DNA of 19,133 nt from Alphaproteobacteria bacterium UBA4588 (lineage in GTDB: Bacteria; Pseudomonadota; Alphaproteobacteria; Puniceispirillales; Puniceispirillaceae), in assembly GCA_002387605.1 (NCBI GenBank), contig DGJU01000065.1:1-19133 (forward strand). Reading direction: 5' to 3'. Shown here piece after piece: positions 7,282 to 14,278 of the stretch; positions within the stretch are counted from its first letter, which is position 1; the number at the start of each line of letters is the position of its first letter. A program made the translations under genes and the position numbers. Below the pieces are notes generated by a model. The model did not search any database. It saw nothing but the letters and a program-made list of their open reading frames with translations, and was not told the origin of the DNA.

Positions 7282-8232
7282 ATGACACAAAAACTCAGAT
7301 TGATTTTCATGGGAAGTCCTGATTTTTCCGTGCCAAGCCTTACCCAGCTTGCAGCGCATCATGATGTTGTTGCGGTCTGGACACAGCCACCGCGAAAATC
7401 AGGGCGCGGGATGAAGCTTACCCCGACCCCTATTGCACGCGAAGCAGAACGGCTTGGTATTGAGTGCTTCTGGCCAGAGCGTCTTACTGATGAGGCTGAG
7501 CAGGCACGCATTGCCGCCTATAACTGCGATGTTGCTATTGTTGTTGCCTACGGCCTTATTCTGCCGCAAGCGGTTCTTGATATTCCGCGCTTTGGCTGCA
7601 TTAACGGACATGCCTCTTTATTGCCGCGATGGCGCGGCGCAGCCCCGCTCCAGCGGGCCTTAGAAGCCGGTGATACCATGACAGGTGTTACTGCCATGCA
7701 AATGGAAAAAGGGCTTGATACTGGCCCAATGCTTGAAACATTAAAAATTGATATTAAGCCGAAAATGACCTCAGGCATGCTCCATGACAAATTGTCAGTC
7801 ATGACAGCTGATGTGCTGATAATGACACTTGCCAAGTTAACAGCTGGCTGTTTGGTTCCAAAACCCCAGCCAGAAGAGGGGGTTACTTATGCTGCAAAGA
7901 TTTCTGCCGAGGATGCTGCATTAGATCTGCAGGATAGTGCTGTTAACTGTGCCCGAATTATTTGCGCCTATAGTCCTGTTCCAGGTGCATGGCTTACCAC
8001 AGCAGAGGGGCGCCTAAAGCTATTTTCGGCTACAGCACAGCCTGCCAGCGGGACAATTTTTCCGCCCACCACCTATCTCGGCATGGATGAAGATGGCAAT
8101 ATGCGATTATCATGCGGTGCAACATCTGAACTTCTGGTCGGTGAAGTTCAGCCAGCAGGCAAACAGAAAATGCCTGCCCAAGATTTCATCAATGGCTACC
8201 GTTTGCAGGTTGGCCGCTCTATACTAGGATAA
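7282..8232 (+). CDS. fmt: methionyl-tRNA formyltransferase
   Basis: Fmt formylates initiator Met-tRNA using 10-formyl-tetrahydrofolate. In the 316-residue protein the catalytic triad is recognisable: Asn108 and His110 in CINGHASLLPRWRGAAP and Asp146 in GLDTGPM. The folate-binding loop SLLPRWRGAAP is exact. The position between Asn and His is Gly where most homologues have Val. The C-terminal tRNA-binding domain runs from about 205 (VTYAAKIS) to the end. GAGG at 7274-7277 is a good ribosome-binding site five bases before the ATG, so this start is well supported. It follows def and precedes truA. Confidence 0.97.
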   Translation: MTQKLRLIFMGSPDFSVPSLTQLAAHHDVVAVWTQPPRKSGRGMKLTPTPIAREAERLGIECFWPERLTDEAEQARIAAYNCDVAIVVAYGLILPQAVLDIPRFGCINGHASLLPRWRGAAPLQRALEAGDTMTGVTAMQMEKGLDTGPMLETLKIDIKPKMTSGMLHDKLSVMTADVLIMTLAKLTAGCLVPKPQPEEGVTYAAKISAEDAALDLQDSAVNCARIICAYSPVPGAWLTTAEGRLKLFSATAQPASGTIFPPTTYLGMDEDGNMRLSCGATSELLVGEVQPAGKQKMPAQDFINGYRLQVGRSILG

Positions 8233-8234
8233 CC

Positions 8235-8259
8235 AGATAGGGCTGGCCCGGAGCTATCT
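8235..8259 (+). other. intercistronic hairpin between fmt and truA
   Basis: AGATAG (8235-8240) pairs with CTATCT (8254-8259). After a 2x2 mismatch, three more pairs form around a GC-rich loop. It begins three bases after the fmt stop. No T-run follows, so RNA stabilisation or a processing site is more likely than termination. Confidence 0.35.
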
Positions 8260-8304
8260 TCTCAGCAACGCCGCCAAGACTGCCAATAACAATGAAAGAG
8301 CATC

Positions 8305-9099
8305 ATGTCGGAACGTTCTGTCTCACATATCTGCCCGGATGGTTATCAGCGGATGCTGATAACGATTGAATATGACGGGCATCAGCTTGTCGGGTGGCAG
8401 TCTCAGGAAAATAATCCGTCTGTTCAGGGGTTTCTTGAAGCAGCGGCAAAAAAACTGACGACTGAGCCAACTTTTATTTATGGCGCAGGACGAACAGATG
8501 CAGGGGTTCACGCAACAGCACAGGCTGCCCATCTGGACGTTCCCAAACATCTGGATGAGCGCGCTGTTCTCATGGGGTTAAATAGCTGGCTTCAAACCAA
8601 ACAAATTTCTGTTCTGTCGGCGCGCGCTGTTGCTGCTGATTTTCATGCCCGGTTTGACGCCCGCGAGAGAGGCTATCTCTATCGTATCAGTGAGAGGATG
8701 ATTCCCTCAGCTATCGAACGGCACCGCGTCTGGAATCACCGCGGAGACCTTGATACCAGAGCGATGCATGAGGCAGCACAAATACTCATCGGAAAACATG
8801 ATTTTTCCAGCTTCCGGGCAACAGGGTGCCAAGCGGCCTCGCCCATCAGAACACTTGATGAGCTAAGTGTTACGCGAACAGATACAGAAATTCATATTCG
8901 GGCGCGGGCGCGCTCTTTTCTGCATCATCAGATTCGGAATTTCGCTGGCAGTCTTGTGCGGGTTGGCACCGGCAAATGGACAGCACAGGATCTTGCCCGC
9001 GTCCTTGCTGCAAAAGACCGCACGCAAGCTGGCCAGACAGCGCCAGCACATGCGCTCTATCTTACGAGCGTGCGTTATCCTGATTTAGCCGAAACATAA
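8305..9099 (+). CDS. truA: tRNA pseudouridine(38-40) synthase
   Basis: TruA makes pseudouridine at positions 38-40 of the anticodon arm of many tRNAs. The 264-residue protein has ITIEYDGHQLVGWQSQ (19-34) and the catalytic Asp65 in YGAGRTDAGVHA (59-70). It also has FHARFDARERGYLYRI near 113-128 and RSFLHHQIRNFAGSLVRVG towards the C-terminus, all family hallmarks. The start at 8305 has AAAGAG just upstream. However, homologues usually begin right before the ITIEYDG strand, so an alternative start is Met17 at 8353. It ends 16 bases before the stop of the convergent membrane-protein gene. Confidence 0.96.
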   Translation: MSERSVSHICPDGYQRMLITIEYDGHQLVGWQSQENNPSVQGFLEAAAKKLTTEPTFIYGAGRTDAGVHATAQAAHLDVPKHLDERAVLMGLNSWLQTKQISVLSARAVAADFHARFDARERGYLYRISERMIPSAIERHRVWNHRGDLDTRAMHEAAQILIGKHDFSSFRATGCQAASPIRTLDELSVTRTDTEIHIRARARSFLHHQIRNFAGSLVRVGTGKWTAQDLARVLAAKDRTQAGQTAPAHALYLTSVRYPDLAET

Positions 9100-9115
9100 T
9101 ACCCACCGGGACGTT

Positions 9116-9703
9116 TTATTGCGGCGCCATTCCCAACATACCGGGAAAGGCTGAAACTGCCAGCATCATATGGATCGCAAGATCACCAATCAAAATACCA
9201 GTAGCTGCTGCACCGCTAAGAGAGGTCTGGGAGCGGGTTATGCTGTATAATTTTATCAAAAACCATAGACCCGCTGGCAGGATAGCAAAGGCCAGCCACG
9301 AAATGCCAGCAACAAGCCCGCCAAGTGCTAATACACTGACACTAACGCCAGCAAGACATTTCACCCAGATATAAGGAACAAGAAAACGGATAAATTTATC
9401 TGCGCGTCCTGTTAAATTCAGCACATGAAAAACAGCCGATGCAAAAAACAGGACACCAACAAATGGCACAAAGGCATTTAGCAATAGTAAATGGATCTGC
9501 AGTGAAAATGTCAGGGACATATCTGCCATTACGAGCGGTGCAATATCCAGCAACATGCCAATAAGCCAGCTACCGATAACAGCTTGCCAAAACCCTGTAC
9601 TGGTAAAATCAAAAACCTTATTAACATCTGCCTTACCGGTCACCACCGATAAAGCCGCGCCAAGGCAGCGAAAGATAATGTCTGGGGCTAAAAATTGACC
9701 CAT
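9116..9703 (-). CDS. unrecognised multi-pass inner membrane protein behind dapE
   Basis: I do not recognise this 195-residue protein with confidence. It has about five hydrophobic segments: roughly 36-57, 68-92, 104-122, 124-146 and 160-185. A short polar loop with FDFTS lies near 31-35, and a basic/polar stretch (IKLYSITRSQ) precedes the last segment. The arrangement vaguely recalls Yip1-type or small integral membrane families, but no motif decides it. The ATG at 9703 directly abuts the TAG stop of dapE (9704-9706) with no gap. A Shine-Dalgarno-like AAGGA lies in the last codons of dapE, so it is translationally coupled to dapE. Codon use resembles its neighbours. That coupling hints at co-regulation with lysine/diaminopimelate synthesis; function is unknown. 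Confidence 0.82.
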   Translation of the reverse strand: MGQFLAPDIIFRCLGAALSVVTGKADVNKVFDFTSTGFWQAVIGSWLIGMLLDIAPLVMADMSLTFSLQIHLLLLNAFVPFVGVLFFASAVFHVLNLTGRADKFIRFLVPYIWVKCLAGVSVSVLALGGLVAGISWLAFAILPAGLWFLIKLYSITRSQTSLSGAAATGILIGDLAIHMMLAVSAFPGMLGMAPQ

Positions 9704-10873
9704 CTAGGATCCTTCCTGCAGGCTGACCGCCCGTGCGAGTATATCGTGATAGATAGATACAAGAGTTTCAATATCATCTGTTGCTACATGTTCATCAATC
9801 TTATGCATTGTCCGGCCAACAAGCCCAAATTCTGCAACCGGACATATCTTGCAGATAAACCGTGCATCTGATGTTCCGCCTGTTGTTGATAGGCTGGGTG
9901 TTGTGCCTGTTTGGCTAAAAATGGCATCACTCAACAGCGCTGTAAACGGGCCTGGTTCTGTAATGAACGGGGCAGCGTTTGAGGCAAAACGCGCCTCAAA
10001 TTGAACGCCTGTTTTTTCGGCAACGCGCTCAAAATGTTCCTCTAGCCAGCCTGTCAGGCTATCTGCGGTATGTTCTGTATTAAATCGTATATTAAACTGG
10101 GCTGTTACGCTGTCAGGGATCACATTGCTGGCAGGGTCTGCAATATTCAGAGCTGTAACCTGAGCTGTTGATGGGTCAAAAAATGCTGTGCCGCCATCCA
10201 ACTCGGTTGAATTAATAGGTGCTAACATCTCACACAACGCCGGAACAGGATTATTGGCAAGATGTGGATAAGCAACATGCCCTTGCGAGCCGGTAACAGC
10301 GAGCGCGCAGGTGAGCGAGCCGCGTCTGCCATTTTTAATCACCTCACCAATCGCCGACGGGTTTGTTGGCTCTCCGACAACACAAAAGTCCGGCACATTG
10401 CCAGATGCCTCAAGCCACTCAACCATTTTAATAGTACCATTAATAGCAGCAGCTTCCTCATCACCCGTAATAATCAGGCTAATGCTGCCGGCTAGCTTGT
10501 CTGTGGCAAGGTATGATCTGCAAGCGCCAACAAAGGCAGCAATACCGCCCTTCATATCTGCAGCGCCGCGGCCATAAATCAGACCGTCTTCTATGGTGCC
10601 GCTAAAAGCATCATGCCGCCAGCTGGCTGTATTTCCCGGCGGAACAACATCTGTATGCCCGGCAAAGGCAAAATGCGGTGCCTCAGTGCCAATCCGCGCA
10701 TAAAGGTTATCAATGCGCTCATCGCCCTCCCCAAAGGGCAGGCGCGTACAAGTAAAACCAAGGTCTGTTAGCGTGGCCTCAAGCAGATCAAGAGCGCCGC
10801 CTTCCGCCGGTGTGACAGACGGGCACCTAATCAGCTTCTGGGTTAGCTCAACAGCATATGAAAGCGGCTGCAT
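9704..10873 (-). CDS. dapE: succinyl-diaminopimelate desuccinylase
   Basis: DapE hydrolyses N-succinyl-LL-diaminopimelate to LL-diaminopimelate, a step to meso-DAP for peptidoglycan and to lysine. The 389-residue M20-family protein has the first metal ligand His73 and Asp75 in FAGHTDVVP, the bridging Asp106 in GRGAADMKGG, the Glu139/Glu140 pair in TGDEEA, and Glu168 in VVGEPT. GGTSDARF lies in the C-terminal part, with the last metal-ligand His in the GRTMHKIDEHV region. The dimerisation domain is between. It starts 23 bases after dapD, with AGGGTG upstream. The succinylase branch is confirmed by dapD next door. Confidence 0.97.
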   Translation of the reverse strand: MQPLSYAVELTQKLIRCPSVTPAEGGALDLLEATLTDLGFTCTRLPFGEGDERIDNLYARIGTEAPHFAFAGHTDVVPPGNTASWRHDAFSGTIEDGLIYGRGAADMKGGIAAFVGACRSYLATDKLAGSISLIITGDEEAAAINGTIKMVEWLEASGNVPDFCVVGEPTNPSAIGEVIKNGRRGSLTCALAVTGSQGHVAYPHLANNPVPALCEMLAPINSTELDGGTAFFDPSTAQVTALNIADPASNVIPDSVTAQFNIRFNTEHTADSLTGWLEEHFERVAEKTGVQFEARFASNAAPFITEPGPFTALLSDAIFSQTGTTPSLSTTGGTSDARFICKICPVAEFGLVGRTMHKIDEHVATDDIETLVSIYHDILARAVSLQEGS

Positions 10874-10896
10874 CAGTATCGCACCCTTTTTTTGTT

Positions 10897-11757
10897 CTAA
10901 TCACGAAGCAAGTCATTAACAGATGTTTTTGAGCGTGTCCGCTCATCCACCTGCTTGATGATCACAGCACATGAAAGCGCTGGCCCCGGCGTGCCATCTG
11001 CTAGTGGCTTGCCCGGCAAGGTTCCCGGGACAACGACAGAATAGGCAGGCACTCGGCCAATATGAATTTCGCCTGTTTCACGATTTACAATCTTGGTTGA
11101 GGCGCCAATAAAGACACCCATCGACAGGACGGCTCCTTGTTCAACAACAACCCCTTCAACAACTTCTGAGCGGGCGCCAATAAAACAATCATCTTCGATA
11201 ATGACCGGACCTGCCTGAAGCGGCTCAAGAACACCGCCAATACCGGCACCACCAGAAAGGTGAACATTCTTGCCAATCTGTGCACATGACCCAACTGTTG
11301 CCCATGTATCTACCATGGCACCTTCACCAACATAGGCGCCCAGATTCACAAAACTTGGCATCAGCACAACTGACGGCGCAATAAAAGCAGAATGCCGGAC
11401 AATTGCACCCGGAACAGCGCGGAAACCTGCAGCAGAAAACCGCGCAGCATCCCAGCCGGAAAATTTCAACGGCACCTTATCCCACCAGACAGAGTCGCCA
11501 GCATCCGGATGAGACGCACCGCCCGGCATAACAACCATGTCATTCAACCGAAATGACAGCAAAACAGCTTTTTTCAGCCATTGATTCACATGCCATTGAT
11601 GACCACCAGTTGGTGTGGCAACACGGGCTTCACCGCTATCCAGCAGATGAAGCGCTTCAGTAACAGCATCCCTTACCTCGCCTTTGGTGTGGCTGTTGAT
11701 GGTATCACGCGCGTCAAACGCTGCGTCAATGGCGGTCTCAAGAGAAGTTAAATCCAT
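10897..11757 (-). CDS. dapD: 2,3,4,5-tetrahydropyridine-2,6-dicarboxylate N-succinyltransferase
   Basis: DapD transfers succinyl from succinyl-CoA to tetrahydrodipicolinate in the lysine/DAP pathway. The 286-residue protein has an alpha-helical N-terminal domain followed by a left-handed beta-helix of hexapeptide repeats (about 117-245). Recognisable segments are VNLGAYVGEGAMVDTWATVG, SGGAGIGGVLEP and SEVVEGVVVEQGAVLSMGVF, followed by the RVPAYSVVVPGTLP segment of DapD. Length is close to the E. coli protein. AAGGAG about nine bases upstream makes the ATG at 11757 secure. It lies 60 bases after the HAD-phosphatase gene; that gap carries a small hairpin. Confidence 0.97.
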   Translation of the reverse strand: MDLTSLETAIDAAFDARDTINSHTKGEVRDAVTEALHLLDSGEARVATPTGGHQWHVNQWLKKAVLLSFRLNDMVVMPGGASHPDAGDSVWWDKVPLKFSGWDAARFSAAGFRAVPGAIVRHSAFIAPSVVLMPSFVNLGAYVGEGAMVDTWATVGSCAQIGKNVHLSGGAGIGGVLEPLQAGPVIIEDDCFIGARSEVVEGVVVEQGAVLSMGVFIGASTKIVNRETGEIHIGRVPAYSVVVPGTLPGKPLADGTPGPALSCAVIIKQVDERTRSKTSVNDLLRD

Positions 11758-11783
11758 CGTGGTAGTCTCCTTAAATGGTCGTA

Positions 11784-11799
11784 CGGCATCGTGATGCCG
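11784..11799 (-). other. short hairpin between the HAD gene and dapD
   Basis: CGGCATC (11784-11790) and GATGCCG (11793-11799) are perfect inverted repeats separated by two bases, a six-pair stem with a tetraloop in RNA. It sits upstream of the dapD ribosome-binding site with no T-run. It could modulate dapD expression, mark an RNA processing site or be an operator. Confidence 0.35.
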
Positions 11800-11817
11800 A
11801 AATGATATTGTCCTTGT

Positions 11818-12525
11818 CTAACGCGTTGGCTGCTGAGATGCCAGAAACTGTTTCACATCATCAGCAATGAAATGAACATAAGCCTCTTCAGCACCTGTTG
11901 CCGCCCAGTCATGGTCGTTTACCAACCAGACTGTCTTCATACCAAGGTCTGCCGCAGGCTTGAGATTGCGCGCCATATCTTCAATCATCACAGCCTTATC
12001 GGCAATAATGCCTGCCTGCTCAATAAAATGCTGATACGGGCGCGGGTCCGGCTTTGGTGTATGTTCAGAAGCAACAATATCATAAATATGGTCAAAATGA
12101 TGGCGAATGCCATAGGCTGTCAAAATCCGTTCAGCATGCCTGACCGTGCCATTAGTATAAATATGTTTGCGTCCCGACAATGCCCCCAGCCCGTCATCAA
12201 GGTCTTTATCATAAGAAACATCTGATAAATCGATTTCATGCACATAAAAGAGAAACTCATCAGGTTCCATATTATGTTCGCGCATTAGCCCATGCATGGT
12301 CGTTCCATACTGGCGAAACAGCCTTGTTTTGAGCGCTGCAGCTTCGGCCTCGGCAATATTAAAATGATTAGCAATGAACGATGTCATCCGCTCGGCAACC
12401 CGCGGGAAGAGACTGGAGTTCGCAGGATAGATCGTATTATCAAGATCAAACACCCAGTCAGTGATGCTATCGCTCTCAAATTTTATCAAATCTTTTTTTG
12501 CTGTTAGTTGGCTACCCAAAGACAT
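11818..12525 (-). CDS. HAD-family hydrolase, pyrimidine 5'-nucleotidase-like
   Basis: This 235-residue protein is a haloacid dehalogenase-type phosphatase. Motif I is FDLDNTIYP with nucleophile Asp27 and acid Asp29. Motif II Thr124 is in YTNGT, motif III Lys158 is in TPKPDP, and motif IV Glu182/Asp183 is in MIEDMARNL. A four-helix cap lies between residues 35 and 105. The DNTIYP and YTNGT forms match the Sdt1/pyrimidine-5'-nucleotidase subgroup, for which UMP, CMP or related phosphates are the known substrates; the substrate here is inferred. AAGGTG just before the ATG supports the start. It is regularly found in the alphaproteobacterial engB-argB-dapD neighbourhood, without an evident pathway link. 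Confidence 0.9.
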   Translation of the reverse strand: MSLGSQLTAKKDLIKFESDSITDWVFDLDNTIYPANSSLFPRVAERMTSFIANHFNIAEAEAAALKTRLFRQYGTTMHGLMREHNMEPDEFLFYVHEIDLSDVSYDKDLDDGLGALSGRKHIYTNGTVRHAERILTAYGIRHHFDHIYDIVASEHTPKPDPRPYQHFIEQAGIIADKAVMIEDMARNLKPAADLGMKTVWLVNDHDWAATGAEEAYVHFIADDVKQFLASQQPTR

Positions 12526-12595
12526 AAATCACCTTTTATGAAAAAAGCACAGGCTATCAGGAAGTCCCTGCCCGCGCTAGAAGAACTCTCCTAAG

Positions 12596-13477
12596 CTAGT
12601 CTTGTGTGATAAGCGTGCCAATCCCATGTTCAGTAAAAAGTTCAACCAGAACAGCATGCGGGGCACGGCCATCAAGAATAACAGCCGCTTCAGCTCCTGT
12701 TTCAACAGCATCAATACATGTTTCGACTTTTGGGATCATCCCGCCATTCACTGTCCCGTCCTTAATCAGCGCACGCGCCTCAGACACAGTCAGATGCGAG
12801 ATAACATTGCCATCAGCGCCTTTGACGCCCGCCACATCAGTGAGCATCAGAAGCCGGGTTGCCCCAATCGCGCCAGCAAGCGCGCCAGCAGCGGTATCTG
12901 CATTAATATTATAAGTATGTCCATCAATACCAAGACCAATAGGCGCAACAACAGGAATCATCTCCGCCCCCATCAGCGCGTCTATCACCGCTGTATTAAC
13001 TGTCTCAGGCTTACCCACAAAACCCAGATCAATAGCCTGTCCGTCATTCTCAGATTGTGACGTTAGCTTTGTTGCCGTGATGAGATTGCCATCCTTGCCA
13101 GACAGCCCAACAGCACATCCGCCAGCAGCATTGATTGACGCAACCAGAGATTTGTTAATGGCGCCAGCAAGCACCATTTCAACAACAGATATTGTTGCTT
13201 CATCAGTCACCCTGAGCCCATTCACAAAATTTGTTTCGATATTCAGCTTTTCCAGCATTTTGCCAATTTGCGGGCCCCCACCATGTACGATAATAGGCCG
13301 CGTTCCCACCTGACGCAGAAGCATCATATCGGCAGCAAAGGCATTCACATATTCCTGCTCACCCATGGCATGCCCGCCAAACTTCACCAGAACAGAGCAA
13401 CCAGCATACCGGCGCATATAAGGAAGAGCCTCAATAAGAACTCCGGCTTTTTCATGCCAATTTTGTGATATTGTCAT
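12596..13477 (-). CDS. argB: acetylglutamate kinase
   Basis: ArgB phosphorylates N-acetylglutamate, the second step of arginine synthesis. The start at 13477 (293 residues) is chosen because AGGAGA lies eight to nine bases upstream. The reading frame stays open to 13528, which would add 17 residues lacking family similarity. Motifs include Lys32 in VKFGGHAMG, IIVHGGGPQI (62-71), GLSGKDGNL, the nucleotide-site TDVAGVKGADG and GGMIPKVE. The N-terminal helix before the core (residues about 5-23, ending LPYMRRYAG) and the C-terminal EHGIGT sequence are characteristic of arginine-inhibited hexameric enzymes, so feedback inhibition by arginine is likely, by inference. It follows engB after a repeat-bearing spacer. 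Confidence 0.96.
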   Translation of the reverse strand: MTISQNWHEKAGVLIEALPYMRRYAGCSVLVKFGGHAMGEQEYVNAFAADMMLLRQVGTRPIIVHGGGPQIGKMLEKLNIETNFVNGLRVTDEATISVVEMVLAGAINKSLVASINAAGGCAVGLSGKDGNLITATKLTSQSENDGQAIDLGFVGKPETVNTAVIDALMGAEMIPVVAPIGLGIDGHTYNINADTAAGALAGAIGATRLLMLTDVAGVKGADGNVISHLTVSEARALIKDGTVNGGMIPKVETCIDAVETGAEAAVILDGRAPHAVLVELFTEHGIGTLITQD

Positions 13478-13550
13478 CCCTGTCTCCTGCCGTTGGCGTT
13501 GCTTGTCTAAGCTATTCATCGCACGCACCTTTGAGTGATAGAATGAAGGG

Positions 13551-13583
13551 GGCGTCTTGTCTATACTAGACCCAGACTACGCC
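13551..13583. other. two-part hairpin in the engB-argB spacer
   Basis: Outer arms GGCGT (13551-13555) and ACGCC (13579-13583) enclose the inner palindrome GTCTA-TAC-TAGAC (13559-13571). The structure has no T-run on either strand. It lies upstream of the argB start and overlaps the first of three direct repeats. It may be an intercistronic RNA element or an operator. Confidence 0.4.
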
Positions 13584-13623
13584 AGCTCCCAGACTATGCA
13601 GCGTCTCAGATAATGCAGGCTCT
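13573..13623. repeat. three imperfect 17-bp tandem repeats between engB and argB
   Basis: Units begin at 13573 (CAGACTACGCCAGCTCC), 13590 (CAGACTATGCAGCGTCT) and 13607 (CAGATAATGCAGGCTCT). The spacing is exactly 17 bases each time. The core is CAGA-TA-GC-AG. The last unit runs into the engB stop codon (13622-13624). No coding sequence crosses them, so they are not a protein repeat. Confidence 0.6.
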
Positions 13624-14266
13624 AGGTTGGTATTGCGAGGCTTGCGATATGCGCGCGTAAAGCCGGTATCCCATCACCTGTTTCTGATGATGTTGCCCAT
13701 ACCGTGGGGTAGGCTGCAACATGACGACTAATGCCAGCTTCTGTTTTGCTGATAAGAGCAGCTTTTTCAGATTGTTTTAGCTTGTCCATCTTAGTGAGAA
13801 CAACTGCCCAGGAGACCGCCGCCTCATCCATCAATTTCATCATTTCTTTGTCGCCCGGACCAATGCCGCGCCGGCTATCAATCAAGAGCATCATACGTTG
13901 CAGGCTCTGCCGGCCAGACAGAAAGCGGCGGGTAAGGCCGGTCCATGATTTAATATCTGTTTTCGGCGCTTTGGCATATCCGTAGCCCGGCAAATCAACC
14001 AGATTAATCCGGTTAGCAAGCGCAAAGAAAATAAGCTGACGGGTACGCCCTGGAGTCTGTGACGTCCGGGCAAGGGTATTACGTCCTGTTAGCGCGTTCA
14101 CCAGAGAGGATTTCCCCACGTTCGAACGGCCGGCAAAGGCAATTTCAGGCAGACTTATCGGCGGCAGATTTGTTAACGCGTTGGACGCTGCAATAAACGT
14201 GCAGTTCCCCGCAAACAATAATCTGCCTGCCTCTAATTCTGCTTCATCATGTTCAACATCACTCAT
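13622..14266 (-). CDS. engB: ribosome biogenesis GTPase EngB (YihA/YsxC family)
   Basis: EngB is a TrmE-Era-class GTPase needed for assembly of the 50S ribosomal subunit. In the 214-residue protein G1 is AGRSNVGKSS (45-54), the switch region has TPGRTRQ (71-77), G3 is DLPGYGYA (91-98) and G4 is TKMD. ATSSETGDGI near the C-terminus fits G5. The ATG at 14266 is taken as start; an in-frame TTG directly before it (14269) is a less likely alternative. No clear Shine-Dalgarno is visible. It lies 12 bases after the yidC stop, consistent with coupled translation. Confidence 0.96.
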   Translation of the reverse strand: MSDVEHDEAELEAGRLLFAGNCTFIAASNALTNLPPISLPEIAFAGRSNVGKSSLVNALTGRNTLARTSQTPGRTRQLIFFALANRINLVDLPGYGYAKAPKTDIKSWTGLTRRFLSGRQSLQRMMLLIDSRRGIGPGDKEMMKLMDEAAVSWAVVLTKMDKLKQSEKAALISKTEAGISRHVAAYPTVWATSSETGDGIPALRAHIASLAIPT

Positions 14267-14278
14267 CAAATTACCGAA

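Noticed and set aside
11872..12225. 117-residue plus-strand frame
   Set aside because: It is antisense to the HAD phosphatase, whose four motifs are intact, and has no start signals.
12540..12571. possible terminator between argB and the HAD gene
   Set aside because: The small CAGG/CCTG stem lies about eleven bases from the run of six T, too far for an intrinsic terminator, and the neighbouring genes are co-directional.
12602..13060. 152-residue plus-strand open frame
   Set aside because: It lies wholly antisense to argB, which has every kinase motif; the frame is a shadow and has no family features.
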